Shown in pieces: positions 1-5,763 of a stretch of DNA of 6,068 nucleotides; the stretch's first letter is position 1, and every line of letters starts with the position of its first letter. The notes beneath the pieces are model-generated. The model saw nothing but the letters and a program-made list of their open reading frames with translations. It searched no databases and was not told where the DNA came from. This stretch comes from Collinsella aerofaciens (lineage in GTDB: Bacteria > Actinomycetota > Coriobacteriia > Coriobacteriales > Coriobacteriaceae). The translations under genes and the position numbers were made by a program. The DNA lies in NCBI GenBank assembly GCA_030841765.1, contig JAUUSS010000125.1:1-6068 (forward strand), read 5' to 3'.

Positions 1-514
1 TGTAGGTGACGTTACTCCCCTCCTCCACCAGTGAAAGCCCGGGGCAGCCCGCAATGGTATGGCGCGATGCCTCGCCATGGTACTCGGCCACATCGCCCTC
101 GAGCGCGCTCGCGATAAACGGTTCAAAGTCGATGACGAAGTCGCCGATGCGCCGATAGACCAAGACGTCGGCAATTTCCTGGAACAACGGTGCCTGAGTC
201 GCATCCAGATGTAGGTAGCACAGGCAGATGGCTCCGCCGCAGATCATGCCGGTATCGGAGTTCTCGCCGCCCATGGTGTAGCGGACCAGACGCGACTGTC
301 CCGCGCTCAGGAGTTCGCGCGCCTCGTCCAGCGCAAAGAGCTCGATCTTGCCGCCGCCGATGGTGCCCGCCTGGCTACCGTCGGCAAAGACGGCCATCCA
401 GGCGCCCACGCCGCGCGGCGACGACCCCGCCGTGCCGGCTACGACCACGAGCTCGCACGTCTCGCCAGCACGCAGGGCGACAAGCGCCGCATTCACAACA
501 TCGAGCTTTTCCAT
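1..514 (-). CDS. xdhC: XdhC/CoxI family molybdenum-hydroxylase maturation protein, N-terminal part (3' end beyond left edge)
   Basis: Family role (known): XdhC proteins bind the molybdenum cofactor in the cytoplasm, protect it during sulfuration and hand it to xanthine-dehydrogenase-type enzymes. Seen: the 171 readable residues contain the N-terminal XdhC_CoxI signature: SSPRGVGAWM (31-40), then ADGSQAGTIGGGKIE (44-58) and MICGG (90-94). Members usually run well over 250 residues with a C-terminal Rossmann-like domain, which here would lie off the left edge, so the gene is truncated by the window and not broken. The ATG at 514-512 is 9 nt after the yqeB stop, preceded by a modest AAGGCGG Shine-Dalgarno, so yqeB-xdhC are probably one transcript. 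The yqeB neighbour points to a selenium-dependent hydroxylase as client (inference). A CoxI-type assignment is possible, but the context favours XdhC. Confidence 0.9.
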   Translation of the reverse strand, partial: MEKLDVVNAALVALRAGETCELVVVAGTAGSSPRGVGAWMAVFADGSQAGTIGGGKIELFALDEARELLSAGQSRLVRYTMGGENSDTGMICGGAICLCYLHLDATQAPLFQEIADVLVYRRIGDFVIDFEPFIASALEGDVAEYHGEASRHTIAGCPGLSLVEEGSNVTY

Positions 515-523
515 TGCCGCCTT

Positions 524-1318
524 CTATCCTCTAAAGATATCGGTGAGCATAGCGAGTGCCTCGAGCACGCCGCCGCCGACCGACGTCGCCTTGTCCGAAA
601 TGTAGTTGATATAGCTGGCATCGCCACGCGGATCGACATCGGCGCATTTAAAGCCCTCAGTCACCTGCACGCCGTTCGCCAAAAGCCCGCGCAGGCAGCC
701 ATCGATCTGCGTGCACATGGGCGTATCGTCCGCGTAGCCAATCACGTCTCCGGCGCTCACGATGTCGCCGATTGCGCGGTCGGACCGAAACACGCCGGCG
801 GCGGGGCTGTGGATAACGCGCTCCTTGCCATAGCCGGCGATCACGCCCGGCACGCCCGTGTTGGGCTGGGGCGAGCCCTGGGTAATGACGCGGCCCAAAA
901 AATGCCCGCGCATGGTCTCGACCACGGCGTCGCAATCGACCGGCGCGGTAAAGCCCGGCCCCACGGCGATGACGGTAGGCGCCATGTCGCGCGTGGTGCC
1001 CAGGTTGCGCTTGGCCAAAATCGCGTCGACCACAGCCGCGGGTTTAAGCTCATCGAGCATCTTGGCCTGAGGGTCCACCACGACGGCAACATCCCCCGCT
1101 TGGGTAATCTCGAGCGCCTCTGCCGGCGTCTGCGCCAAGCGAGCGCGAATGCCCTCGACCTGGACCTCGCCCAGGCGAATAGCCTCGCAAAAACTGATTG
1201 TGCGGCGGATGCACGTGGGAACCGCGATATCGGCCATAACGACCGACACGCCGGCGCGCACCAAGCGAGCGGCGACACCCGTGGCGATATCGCCGGCGCC
1301 GCGAACATAAACGAGCAT
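524..1318 (-). CDS. yqeB: YqeB, selenium-dependent molybdenum hydroxylase accessory protein (EF2563 family)
   Basis: Family knowledge: YqeB co-occurs with selD and labile-selenium molybdenum hydroxylases and is thought to help mature their selenium-containing cofactor; its reaction is not established. Seen: 264 residues, a normal length, with an N-terminal nucleotide-binding-like GAGDIATG (7-14), RRTISFCEA (38-46), a DP pair (82-83), PTVIAVGPGF (114-123), MRGHFLGR (136-143), GVPGVIAGYG (155-164), CADVDPRG (225-232) and the family-type ending ISDKATSVGGGVLEAL (240-255). The start at 1318-1316 is fixed by GGGAGGT nine nt upstream (1334-1328). It leads an operon with xdhC and is divergent from yqeC. 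A perfect TATAAT lies about 85 nt upstream, and the leader between holds a hairpin, so regulation in that leader is plausible. Assignment is firm; function beyond 'Se/Mo accessory' is inference. Confidence 0.93.
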   Translation of the reverse strand: MLVYVRGAGDIATGVAARLVRAGVSVVMADIAVPTCIRRTISFCEAIRLGEVQVEGIRARLAQTPAEALEITQAGDVAVVVDPQAKMLDELKPAAVVDAILAKRNLGTTRDMAPTVIAVGPGFTAPVDCDAVVETMRGHFLGRVITQGSPQPNTGVPGVIAGYGKERVIHSPAAGVFRSDRAIGDIVSAGDVIGYADDTPMCTQIDGCLRGLLANGVQVTEGFKCADVDPRGDASYINYISDKATSVGGGVLEALAMLTDIFRG

Positions 1319-1327
1319 TCCCGGGGC

Positions 1328-1334
1328 ACCTCCC
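1328..1334 (-). promoter_or_regulatory. Shine-Dalgarno of yqeB
   Basis: On the minus strand GGGAGGT lies nine nt before the ATG at 1318-1316. It is a strong match to the anti-Shine-Dalgarno and supports this start. Confidence 0.8.
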
Positions 1335-1350
1335 TGTGCTACGGTTTGAG

Positions 1351-1380
1351 CAGAGCAAAAGCGGCTCGACCGCTACTCTG
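1351..1380 (-). promoter_or_regulatory. Hairpin in the yqeB leader
   Basis: CAGAG (1351-1355) pairs with CTCTG (1376-1380), and inside it AGCGG (1360-1364) pairs with CCGCT (1370-1374) around a 5-nt loop. The internal loop is asymmetric (CAAA against A). If yqeB is transcribed from the TATAAT at 1407-1402, this structure lies in its untranslated leader, about 16 nt upstream of the Shine-Dalgarno. It has no following U-run, so it is not an intrinsic terminator. It could be a protein-binding or translational control element, or have no function. Confidence 0.4.
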
Positions 1381-1397
1381 ATGATTATTTATTATCA
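1379..1397. promoter_or_regulatory. AT-rich imperfect palindrome between yqeB and yqeC (candidate operator)
   Basis: The 19-bp sequence TGATGATTATTTATTATCA is an inverted repeat with seven of nine complementary pairs around a central base. It is the most AT-rich patch of an otherwise GC-rich region and sits between two divergent genes, next to the minus-strand -10 hexamer. It does not resemble the ModE operator as I remember it. A binding regulator is inference. Confidence 0.35.
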
Positions 1398-1401
1398 CAG
1401 T

Positions 1402-1407
1402 ATTATA
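1402..1407 (-). promoter_or_regulatory. Candidate -10 element for the yqeB-xdhC transcript
   Basis: The minus strand reads TATAAT here, identical to the sigma70 consensus. I see no good -35 hexamer at 17 bp (CCGTTT at 1430-1425). A second, extended -10-like TGTGATAAT lies at 1399-1391. Transcription would begin near 1395, giving a leader of about 77 nt. The same AT patch probably also serves yqeC, but no plus-strand -10/-35 pair is convincing. Confidence 0.4.
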
Positions 1408-1420
1408 CGGCGGTGAACAG

Positions 1421-2257
1421 ATGGAAACGGTTAGCGGCAATCTTGCCTCGGCGCTCAGGATCGAGCCGGACATTACCGCGATTATCGGCAGCGGCGGCAA
1501 GTCGACGTTGCTCAAAACGCTGGGTCTTGAGCTCATGCGCGCTGGCGGCCGCGTGCTCCTCTGCACCACCACGCATATGCTTCCCGTTGCCGGCGTGCCA
1601 TGGGACGGGTCGAATCGTCGCCTGGACGCCGTGCCTTGGAAGCCGGGCGCCTCGCATGTCCCCGGTTGCACCTGCGAGGCCTGCGCGGGCCTTGCACGCG
1701 GAGGCATCTGCCAGGCAGGCATCTTGGACCCGGAGACAGGCAAGCTCTCCGCCCCCGCCGAGCCGCTCAACGAGCTGGCGCAGCGCTTTGACTATGTGTT
1801 GGCCGAGGCAGATGGCAGCAAGCGACTCCCGCTCAAGGCGCATGCCGCCTGGGAGCCGGTAATTCCCGCCGCCACGGCAAACGTTGTCTGGGTCGTCGGC
1901 GCCTCGGGACTGGGCAAACCCGTCGCCGAGGTTGTCCACCGCCCCGAGCTCTTTTGCGAGCGTTGCGGCTGCGAGCTCACCGACACTGCCACCCCAGAGC
2001 GCGTCGCCCAGGTGCTCAATGCCGAGCTGCGGATGCTGAACCTCAACAATGCCCGCGTCATGCTCAACCAAGTCGACACGCTCAGCGACCCCACGATGGC
2101 CGACCGCTTCGAGGCAGCCCTCGGCCGCCCCCTCATCGCCACCAGCCTCACGCCGCCCCCCCCCCCCCGTCTGTCGCGTTCAACCCGGGCCTGTGGGCCC
2201 CCCACCGGCCCCCAACCCTCCCTTTTTCCCCCGCAACTGCGGAGGGGAATCCGGTGA
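1421..2257 (+). CDS. yqeC: YqeC, putative selenium cofactor biosynthesis protein (P-loop NTPase-like)
   Basis: Family knowledge: YqeC accompanies yqeB and selD in genomes with selenium-dependent molybdenum hydroxylases and is predicted to act in cofactor maturation; its biochemistry is unknown. Seen: 278 residues with a P-loop GSGGKST (23-29), TTTHM (49-53), the strongest signature EADGSKRLPLKAH (129-141), EPVIP (145-149), VVGASGLGKP (158-167), HRPE (173-176) and NQVDT (216-220). Between TTTHM and EADGSK there is a cysteine motif, CxCxxCx8C (83, 85, 88, 97), and FCERCGC follows at 178-184. The body ends near residue 244. The last 34 residues are a proline- and arginine-rich tail encoded through a run of 13 C, over an inverted repeat, and look like translated intergenic DNA. 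E. coli YqeC is about 256 residues. The Shine-Dalgarno (GGCGGTG, 5 nt before ATG) is weak. It is convergent with hyuA, 8 bp between stops. Confidence 0.9.
   Translation: METVSGNLASALRIEPDITAIIGSGGKSTLLKTLGLELMRAGGRVLLCTTTHMLPVAGVPWDGSNRRLDAVPWKPGASHVPGCTCEACAGLARGGICQAGILDPETGKLSAPAEPLNELAQRFDYVLAEADGSKRLPLKAHAAWEPVIPAATANVVWVVGASGLGKPVAEVVHRPELFCERCGCELTDTATPERVAQVLNAELRMLNLNNARVMLNQVDTLSDPTMADRFEAALGRPLIATSLTPPPPPRLSRSTRACGPPTGPQPSLFPPQLRRGIR
2156..2168 (+). repeat. Homopolymer of 13 C inside the 3' end of yqeC
   Basis: Thirteen consecutive C residues encode four proline codons plus the first base of an arginine codon (yqeC codons 246-250). A gain or loss of one base changes the frame. With 13 C the stop is at 2255-2257; with 12 the protein would reach a stop at 2420 (about 332 aa); with 14, a stop at 3198 (about 592 aa), both running antisense through hyuA. 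Such runs are prone to slippage in replication and to sequencing error. Confidence 0.9.
2225..2249. repeat. Inverted repeat between convergent yqeC and hyuA
   Basis: TTTCCCCCGC (2225-2234) pairs with the arm at 2239-2249 around an AACT loop, with a bulged A at 2243 and one G-T pair: ten pairs, seven of them G-C. It overlaps the last codons of yqeC and lies 16 bp beyond the hyuA stop. Neither strand has a T-run after the stem, so it is not a classical terminator. It could be a REP-like extragenic palindrome, or a weak terminator shared by both genes. Confidence 0.5.
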
Positions 2258-2265
2258 TCTTCCTG

Positions 2266-3633
2266 TTAGCGGGGGACGTAGCGGCCGGGTTGGGCTCCGG
2301 TGGGCTCGCCGTCGCGTGCCACCAGCACGCCGTTCACAAACACGACCTTGGCGCGGCCATGTGCCCCAAAACCCTCGAGCGGCGTGTAGTCCACAGCTTG
2401 ATGCTGTGTCGCCGCGCTAATGGTCCAGCGCGCTTTGGGATCCCACACGCACACATCGGCATCGGCGCCCTCGGCAAGACAGCCCTTGCGCGGGTACATG
2501 CCAAACACGCGCGCCGGGTTCTCGCTCATCAAGCGGCACAGATCCTCGGGTCCCAGCTGTCCCTCAAAGCTCGTGGCAATCGCGACGGGACGATGCTCCA
2601 CGCCGGGCCCGCCGTTGGGAATCGCGCGGAAATCGTCGCGCCCGCGGTCCTTTTGCCCGTGCAGGTTAAAGCTGCAATGATCGGTCGCAATCGTATCGAT
2701 CTCGCCGGCCACAAGCGCCTCGCGCAGCGCGGCACGGTCGCCGGCATGGCGCAGCGGCGGGCTCATCACGTACTTGGCGCCCGCAAAGCCGTCCTCGCCC
2801 TGCTCCAGATAGCAGGTGTCGTCGAGCATCAGATACTGAGGGCAGGTCTCGACATAGATATTCTTCTGCCCGCGCGCCTTGGCCGCACGAATGGCCTCGA
2901 GCCCCAACTTGGTCGAAAGGTGCACCACGTTGACTGGGGCGTCGCCGGCCAGGTGCGCCAGATACAGCAGGCGGCTCACGGCTTCGGCCTCACACACGTC
3001 CGGGCGGCTGAGCGCATGCCCCTCGGGCCCATGAATCCCCTGCTCGTACACGCGCTTCTGCAGCTCATTCACCAGCGTACCGTTCTCGCAATGCACGCAC
3101 AGTATGCCGCCAATACGCTTGAGCTCCTCGAGCACCTCGAGCGTCTCGGCATCGTCCAGGCGCAAATGATCGTAGGCAAAGTAGGTCTTAAACGATGATA
3201 CGCCCGCCTCGCGCATAGCCGAAAGATCGGCGCGGTTGCGTTCATTCCACTCGGCGAGTGCCATATGAAAGGCGTAGTTGGCCGTGCAGGTTCCGTCGGC
3301 ACGGCGATGCCACTCGGCCAAGGCATCGGGCATGGTCACGCCGCGATCGGCCGTCGCGTAGTCCACGATGGTCGTCGTACCGCCGCAGGCAGCCGCACGC
3401 GTGCCGGTCTCAAAGCTATCGGCCGTCCAGTCCATGCCGGTCCAGCACTGCATGTGCGTGTGCCCATCGATAAAGCCCGGGAACACCCAACAGTCCGTGG
3501 CGTCCTGGACGGTATCGTCCTCGCCCGGCTCAATCGCCGCGGCAATCCGCACAATCTTGTCGCCCTCCATGGCAAGATCGGCGCGGCGAAGCCCCTGGGG
3601 CGTCACGAGCGCGCCGTTTTTGATGATGATCAT
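2266..3633 (-). CDS. hyuA: Dihydropyrimidinase/hydantoinase family amidohydrolase (HyuA-like)
   Basis: Family reaction: zinc-dependent cytoplasmic hydrolysis of cyclic amides (dihydropyrimidines, hydantoins) to carbamoyl amino acids. Seen: 455 residues, close to the 461 of E. coli HyuA. The binuclear metal site is complete: His58 and His60 in PGFIDGHTHM, Lys149 (carboxylated in the family) in SSFKTYFAY, His181 in VHCENG, His238 in VVHLST and Asp318 in IATDHC. Tyr154 matches the oxyanion-stabilising tyrosine. ETCPQYLMLDD (262-272) and ENPARVFGMYPRKG (371-384) are also typical. Start: ATG 3633-3631 with AAGGAG 4 nt upstream, this Shine-Dalgarno overlapping the mocA stop. It therefore probably forms a coupled operon with mocA. 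Neighbours suggest a purine-derived ureido or hydantoin-like substrate (inference); allantoinase is less likely by motif. Confidence 0.92.
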   Translation of the reverse strand: MIIIKNGALVTPQGLRRADLAMEGDKIVRIAAAIEPGEDDTVQDATDCWVFPGFIDGHTHMQCWTGMDWTADSFETGTRAAACGGTTTIVDYATADRGVTMPDALAEWHRRADGTCTANYAFHMALAEWNERNRADLSAMREAGVSSFKTYFAYDHLRLDDAETLEVLEELKRIGGILCVHCENGTLVNELQKRVYEQGIHGPEGHALSRPDVCEAEAVSRLLYLAHLAGDAPVNVVHLSTKLGLEAIRAAKARGQKNIYVETCPQYLMLDDTCYLEQGEDGFAGAKYVMSPPLRHAGDRAALREALVAGEIDTIATDHCSFNLHGQKDRGRDDFRAIPNGGPGVEHRPVAIATSFEGQLGPEDLCRLMSENPARVFGMYPRKGCLAEGADADVCVWDPKARWTISAATQHQAVDYTPLEGFGAHGRAKVVFVNGVLVARDGEPTGAQPGRYVPR

Positions 3634-3637
3634 GTTG

Positions 3638-3643
3638 CTCCTT
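3638..3643 (-). promoter_or_regulatory. hyuA Shine-Dalgarno overlapping the mocA stop codon
   Basis: AAGGAG on the minus strand shares its first two bases with the TAA stop of mocA (3644-3642) and lies 4 nt before the hyuA ATG. This arrangement suggests translational coupling of the two genes. Confidence 0.75.
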
Positions 3644-4256
3644 ATTGATTAATACAGTTGGCCACGCGATCAAAATACGAGCAGGCGGCAATATGCTCCG
3701 TTATGCGTCGCTGTCCCTTGACGGTATCGACGTCCCACAGCTCGTAGGCACGCGCCTCGACCAGCACCACGTCGGTGCGACCTTTGAGAATCGAGCCCCC
3801 GCCGTCCTTGCCCTCAAGACGTATGAGCGCATCGAACAATTCCGCCGGAAAGAGCACCGGACTCGAAGGCTCACCGTTGCACGCAAGACGCACCGGATGC
3901 TTGCGGCCACGCTCGTCAAATGTACGAACCATAGCCTCAAAAGAATCCGAACTCACGAGCGGCTGGTCGCCCGGCAAATAGAGGCAACCTTTCCAGTTGC
4001 GTTCGACTCCCCACGAAAGGCCCGCACGGACGCTTTCGCTGCGCAGCTCGCCATCGTGCAGCACACACGGGCAATGCTTGTCCTCGCAAATCTGGGCGAC
4101 CTCGGGCCAACGCGTCGAAACCACGACGTCAAAGCCCCGGGGAACCGAATCGATAGTCCAGGCAATCAGCGGCTTGCCATAGATATCGGCAAGCATCTTG
4201 TTGGAGCCAAACCGCTTGCCCTCGCCCGAGGCCATAATGACGCATCCAAGTTTCAT
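3642..4256 (-). CDS. mocA: Molybdenum cofactor cytidylyltransferase family protein (MocA/YgfJ-like nucleotidyltransferase)
   Basis: Family reaction: MocA transfers CMP from CTP to Mo-molybdopterin, giving the dinucleotide cofactor of xanthine-dehydrogenase-type enzymes. Seen: 204 residues (E. coli MocA is 192) with the nucleotide-binding start GCVIMASGEGKRFGSNKML (4-22), ESVRAGLSWG (74-83), LPGDQPLV (94-101, metal-binding Asp97), PVLFPAELFDAL (133-144), GGGSIL (152-157) and DVDTVKG (175-181). The MASG at 8-11 is nearer the TAAG of MocA than the LAGG of guanylyl-specific MobA, favouring CTP (inference). The start is set at 4256 by GGGAGGT six nt upstream; an upstream in-frame ATG at 4310 has no such site and adds residues before the conserved strand. 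It sits 8 nt before hyuA and 150 nt after ygeW, separated by a terminator, so it probably has its own promoter, although none is convincing. Confidence 0.87.
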   Translation of the reverse strand: MKLGCVIMASGEGKRFGSNKMLADIYGKPLIAWTIDSVPRGFDVVVSTRWPEVAQICEDKHCPCVLHDGELRSESVRAGLSWGVERNWKGCLYLPGDQPLVSSDSFEAMVRTFDERGRKHPVRLACNGEPSSPVLFPAELFDALIRLEGKDGGGSILKGRTDVVLVEARAYELWDVDTVKGQRRITEHIAACSYFDRVANCINQ

Positions 4257-4262
4257 GGTGAT

Positions 4263-4269
4263 ACCTCCC
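4263..4269 (-). promoter_or_regulatory. Shine-Dalgarno that decides the mocA start
   Basis: GGGAGGT six nt before the ATG at 4256-4254. It favours this start over the in-frame ATG at 4310-4308, 54 nt upstream. Confidence 0.8.
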
Positions 4270-4343
4270 CTGAAACCATCGTACCCATAACTCGCGCCGC
4301 GGGCATCCACATCGAAAGCGCTTATCCCGCACGCCCGCGATGC

Positions 4344-4383
4344 AAAAAAGGGGCACCCCGCCGGTTGGCAGAGCGCCCCCTTT
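4344..4383 (-). terminator. Intrinsic terminator after ygeW
   Basis: On the minus strand, beginning about 25 nt after the ygeW TAA, GGGGCGC (4379-4373) pairs with GTGCCCC (4356-4350), one G-U included. A small inner stem GCC/GGC (4369-4367 with 4362-4360) closes a four-base loop, and six T follow (4349-4344). An AAA before the stem can pair with part of the T-run. It separates ygeW from mocA-hyuA; on the plus strand only three T follow, so it is mainly one-directional. Confidence 0.85.
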
Positions 4384-4406
4384 ACATGGCTTACCTCAAC
4401 CCGGCT

Positions 4407-5609
4407 TTAGGCCTGGAACCAACGGGCGGTATTGCGCTCGTCGAGGGCCTTGAGGGTAGCGGCGGGATCGGCAACCTTCTGCAGGAACATCATGGCTGCG
4501 ATGGCGTACGGCTTGTAGCTGGCCTCCTTGTACATGCCCACACGGTGCATGTCGAAGACGTCGGCGTTAACCTCGCCGTGCTCGCAGGAGACACCGGAGA
4601 TGTCGGCGGGCAGCGGGTGCATAAAGATGGTGTCCTGGCCGTTGGCAGTCTTCTCCATGAGCTCGGTCGTGGAGCACCAGTCCTGATGGGTGGCGTTCTG
4701 GGCGAGCAGCTCCTTCTCGAGCGCTGCGATGCCGGCGTCGTCGCCCTCGGCGTACAGGTTGGTGCGCTTCTCCATGGCGGCAAACGGAGCCCAGCTCTTG
4801 GGGATCACGATGTCGGCGCCCTCGAAGGCCTCGGCCATGGTGTTGACCTGCTTAAAGGTGGTGCCGGACTCGGCGGCATAGCCCTTGGCGCGCTCGACGA
4901 CCTCGGGCATGAGGTCGTAGCCCTCGGGGTGAGCCAGGGTGACGTCCATGCCAAAGCGGGGCAGCAGGCTGATCAGCGACTGCGGGCAGGACAGCGGCTT
5001 GCCGTAAGAGGGCGAATAGGCCCAGGTGACGGCAACCTTCTTGCCCTTGAGGTTCTCAAGGCCGCCAAACTCGTTGATGAGGTAGAGCATGTCGGCAGAG
5101 GACTGCGTGGGGTGATCGGAGTCGGACTGCAGGGAGATGAGCGTGGGGCGGTGATCCAGAACGCCGTCCTCGTAGGCCTGCTGCACGGACTCGGAGACCT
5201 CGGCCATGTAGGCGTCGCCCTTGCCGATGTACATGTCATCGCGGATGCCGATGACGTCGGCCATGAAGGAGATCATGGTAGCGGTCTCGCGGACGGTCTC
5301 GCCGTGAGCGATCTGGGACTTCTTCTCATCCAGGTCCTGCAGCTCAAGGCCGAGCAGGTTGGCGGCCTTAGAGAAGGAGAAGCGCGTACGGGTGGAGTTG
5401 TCGCGGAACAGCGAGACGGCCAGGCCCGAGTCGAAGATCTTGGACGAAACGTTGTTCTCACGCAGCTCGCGCAGGGCGTCGGCGACGATGTAGAGAGCCT
5501 TGAGCTCATCGGTGGTCTTGTCCCAGGTGTGCAGGAAGTCGCTGCCGTACATACCCTTAAAATCGAGGCCGTTCAGCTGCTCGACGAGCTCGGTAAACTT
5601 GGCGTCCAT
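4407..5609 (-). CDS. ygeW: YgeW, knotted carbamoyltransferase of the aspartate/ornithine transcarbamylase superfamily
   Basis: Known: E. coli YgeW is a structurally characterised, trefoil-knotted relative of ornithine and aspartate transcarbamylases, proposed to act catabolically; its natural substrate is unresolved. Seen: 400 residues (E. coli 396) with the carbamoyl-phosphate loop FRDNSTRTRFSF (68-79), HGETVRET (102-109), SDHPTQSSADML (164-175, the HPTQ motif), VAVTWAYSP (192-200) and HPLP (331-334) in the second-substrate region. The start at 5609 has AAAGGA 7 nt upstream and matches the family start MDAKF; an open frame runs to 5795 but lacks support. Lysine codons are nearly all AAG, which suggests high expression. 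It follows ygeY with a 201-nt structured leader and ends at a strong terminator. In purine catabolism it may release carbamoyl phosphate from a ureido compound, giving ATP by a carbamate kinase (inference). Confidence 0.95.
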   Translation of the reverse strand: MDAKFTELVEQLNGLDFKGMYGSDFLHTWDKTTDELKALYIVADALRELRENNVSSKIFDSGLAVSLFRDNSTRTRFSFSKAANLLGLELQDLDEKKSQIAHGETVRETATMISFMADVIGIRDDMYIGKGDAYMAEVSESVQQAYEDGVLDHRPTLISLQSDSDHPTQSSADMLYLINEFGGLENLKGKKVAVTWAYSPSYGKPLSCPQSLISLLPRFGMDVTLAHPEGYDLMPEVVERAKGYAAESGTTFKQVNTMAEAFEGADIVIPKSWAPFAAMEKRTNLYAEGDDAGIAALEKELLAQNATHQDWCSTTELMEKTANGQDTIFMHPLPADISGVSCEHGEVNADVFDMHRVGMYKEASYKPYAIAAMMFLQKVADPAATLKALDERNTARWFQA

Positions 5610-5616
5610 GTAAATG

Positions 5617-5622
5617 TCCTTT
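5617..5622 (-). promoter_or_regulatory. Shine-Dalgarno that decides the ygeW start
   Basis: AAAGGA seven nt before the ATG at 5609-5607. It marks this codon as the start even though the frame stays open upstream to 5795. Confidence 0.75.
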
Positions 5623-5652
5623 CTAAAGGTGAAACGATCGCAATGAGTAGAT

Positions 5653-5692
5653 GTGCTCCGGCATGCGCGTGTGGCTAGAACATGCAGAGCAC
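5653..5692 (-). promoter_or_regulatory. Extended stem-loop in the ygeW leader
   Basis: GTGCTC (5653-5658) pairs with GAGCAC (5687-5692) and GCATG (5661-5665) with CATGC (5681-5685). A small internal loop (CG against A) lies between them and a 15-nt loop closes the structure: eleven Watson-Crick pairs in 40 nt. It begins 43 nt upstream of the ygeW ATG and has no U-run after it on the coding strand. It could be an RNA control structure or a dyad operator. It matches no riboswitch I recognise; I looked for purine and molybdenum cofactor types. Confidence 0.5.
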
Positions 5693-5727
5693 TATGACGA
5701 GGACCCGCTACCGTTGAGGAAGCATGA

Positions 5728-5755
5728 GAGATAACGACCGCGGGCCCCAAGTCAA
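5728..5755 (-). promoter_or_regulatory. Weak candidate promoter for ygeW
   Basis: The minus strand has TTGACT (5755-5750), five of six to the -35 consensus, and TATCTC (5733-5728), three of six to -10, spaced 16 bp. The -10 is poor, so this is tentative. Transcription would start near 5720 and place the 5653-5692 stem-loop in the leader. Confidence 0.25.
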
Positions 5756-5763
5756 TAGGAGGC

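Noticed and set aside
190..605. Small plus-strand frames opposite xdhC and the yqeB 3' end
   Set aside because: Arginine/proline-rich translations without family features, antisense to genes with clear motifs.
1319..1420. Molybdenum cofactor riboswitch before yqeB
   Set aside because: The leader (about 77 nt) is short and I cannot find the conserved multi-stem core of that riboswitch.
1954..3198. Plus-strand open frame of 414 codons over the yqeC 3' end and antisense to hyuA
   Set aside because: It is a shadow of yqeC and hyuA in other frames. It matters only as the frame that a 14-C tract would enter.
524..3633. Selenocysteine-encoding UGA in yqeB, yqeC or hyuA
   Set aside because: All three genes are open over their conserved length and end at plausible stops; no in-frame TGA followed by a conserved continuation was seen.
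4257..4310. Upstream ATG for mocA at 4310
   Set aside because: No Shine-Dalgarno, and the extra 18 residues precede the usual start of the nucleotide-binding strand. The ATG at 4256 has GGGAGGT at ideal spacing.
3645..5678. Plus-strand open frame of 677 codons opposite mocA and ygeW
   Set aside because: It lies wholly antisense to two well-conserved genes, crosses their intergenic gap and has no recognisable motif. Long antisense frames are expected in GC-rich coding DNA.
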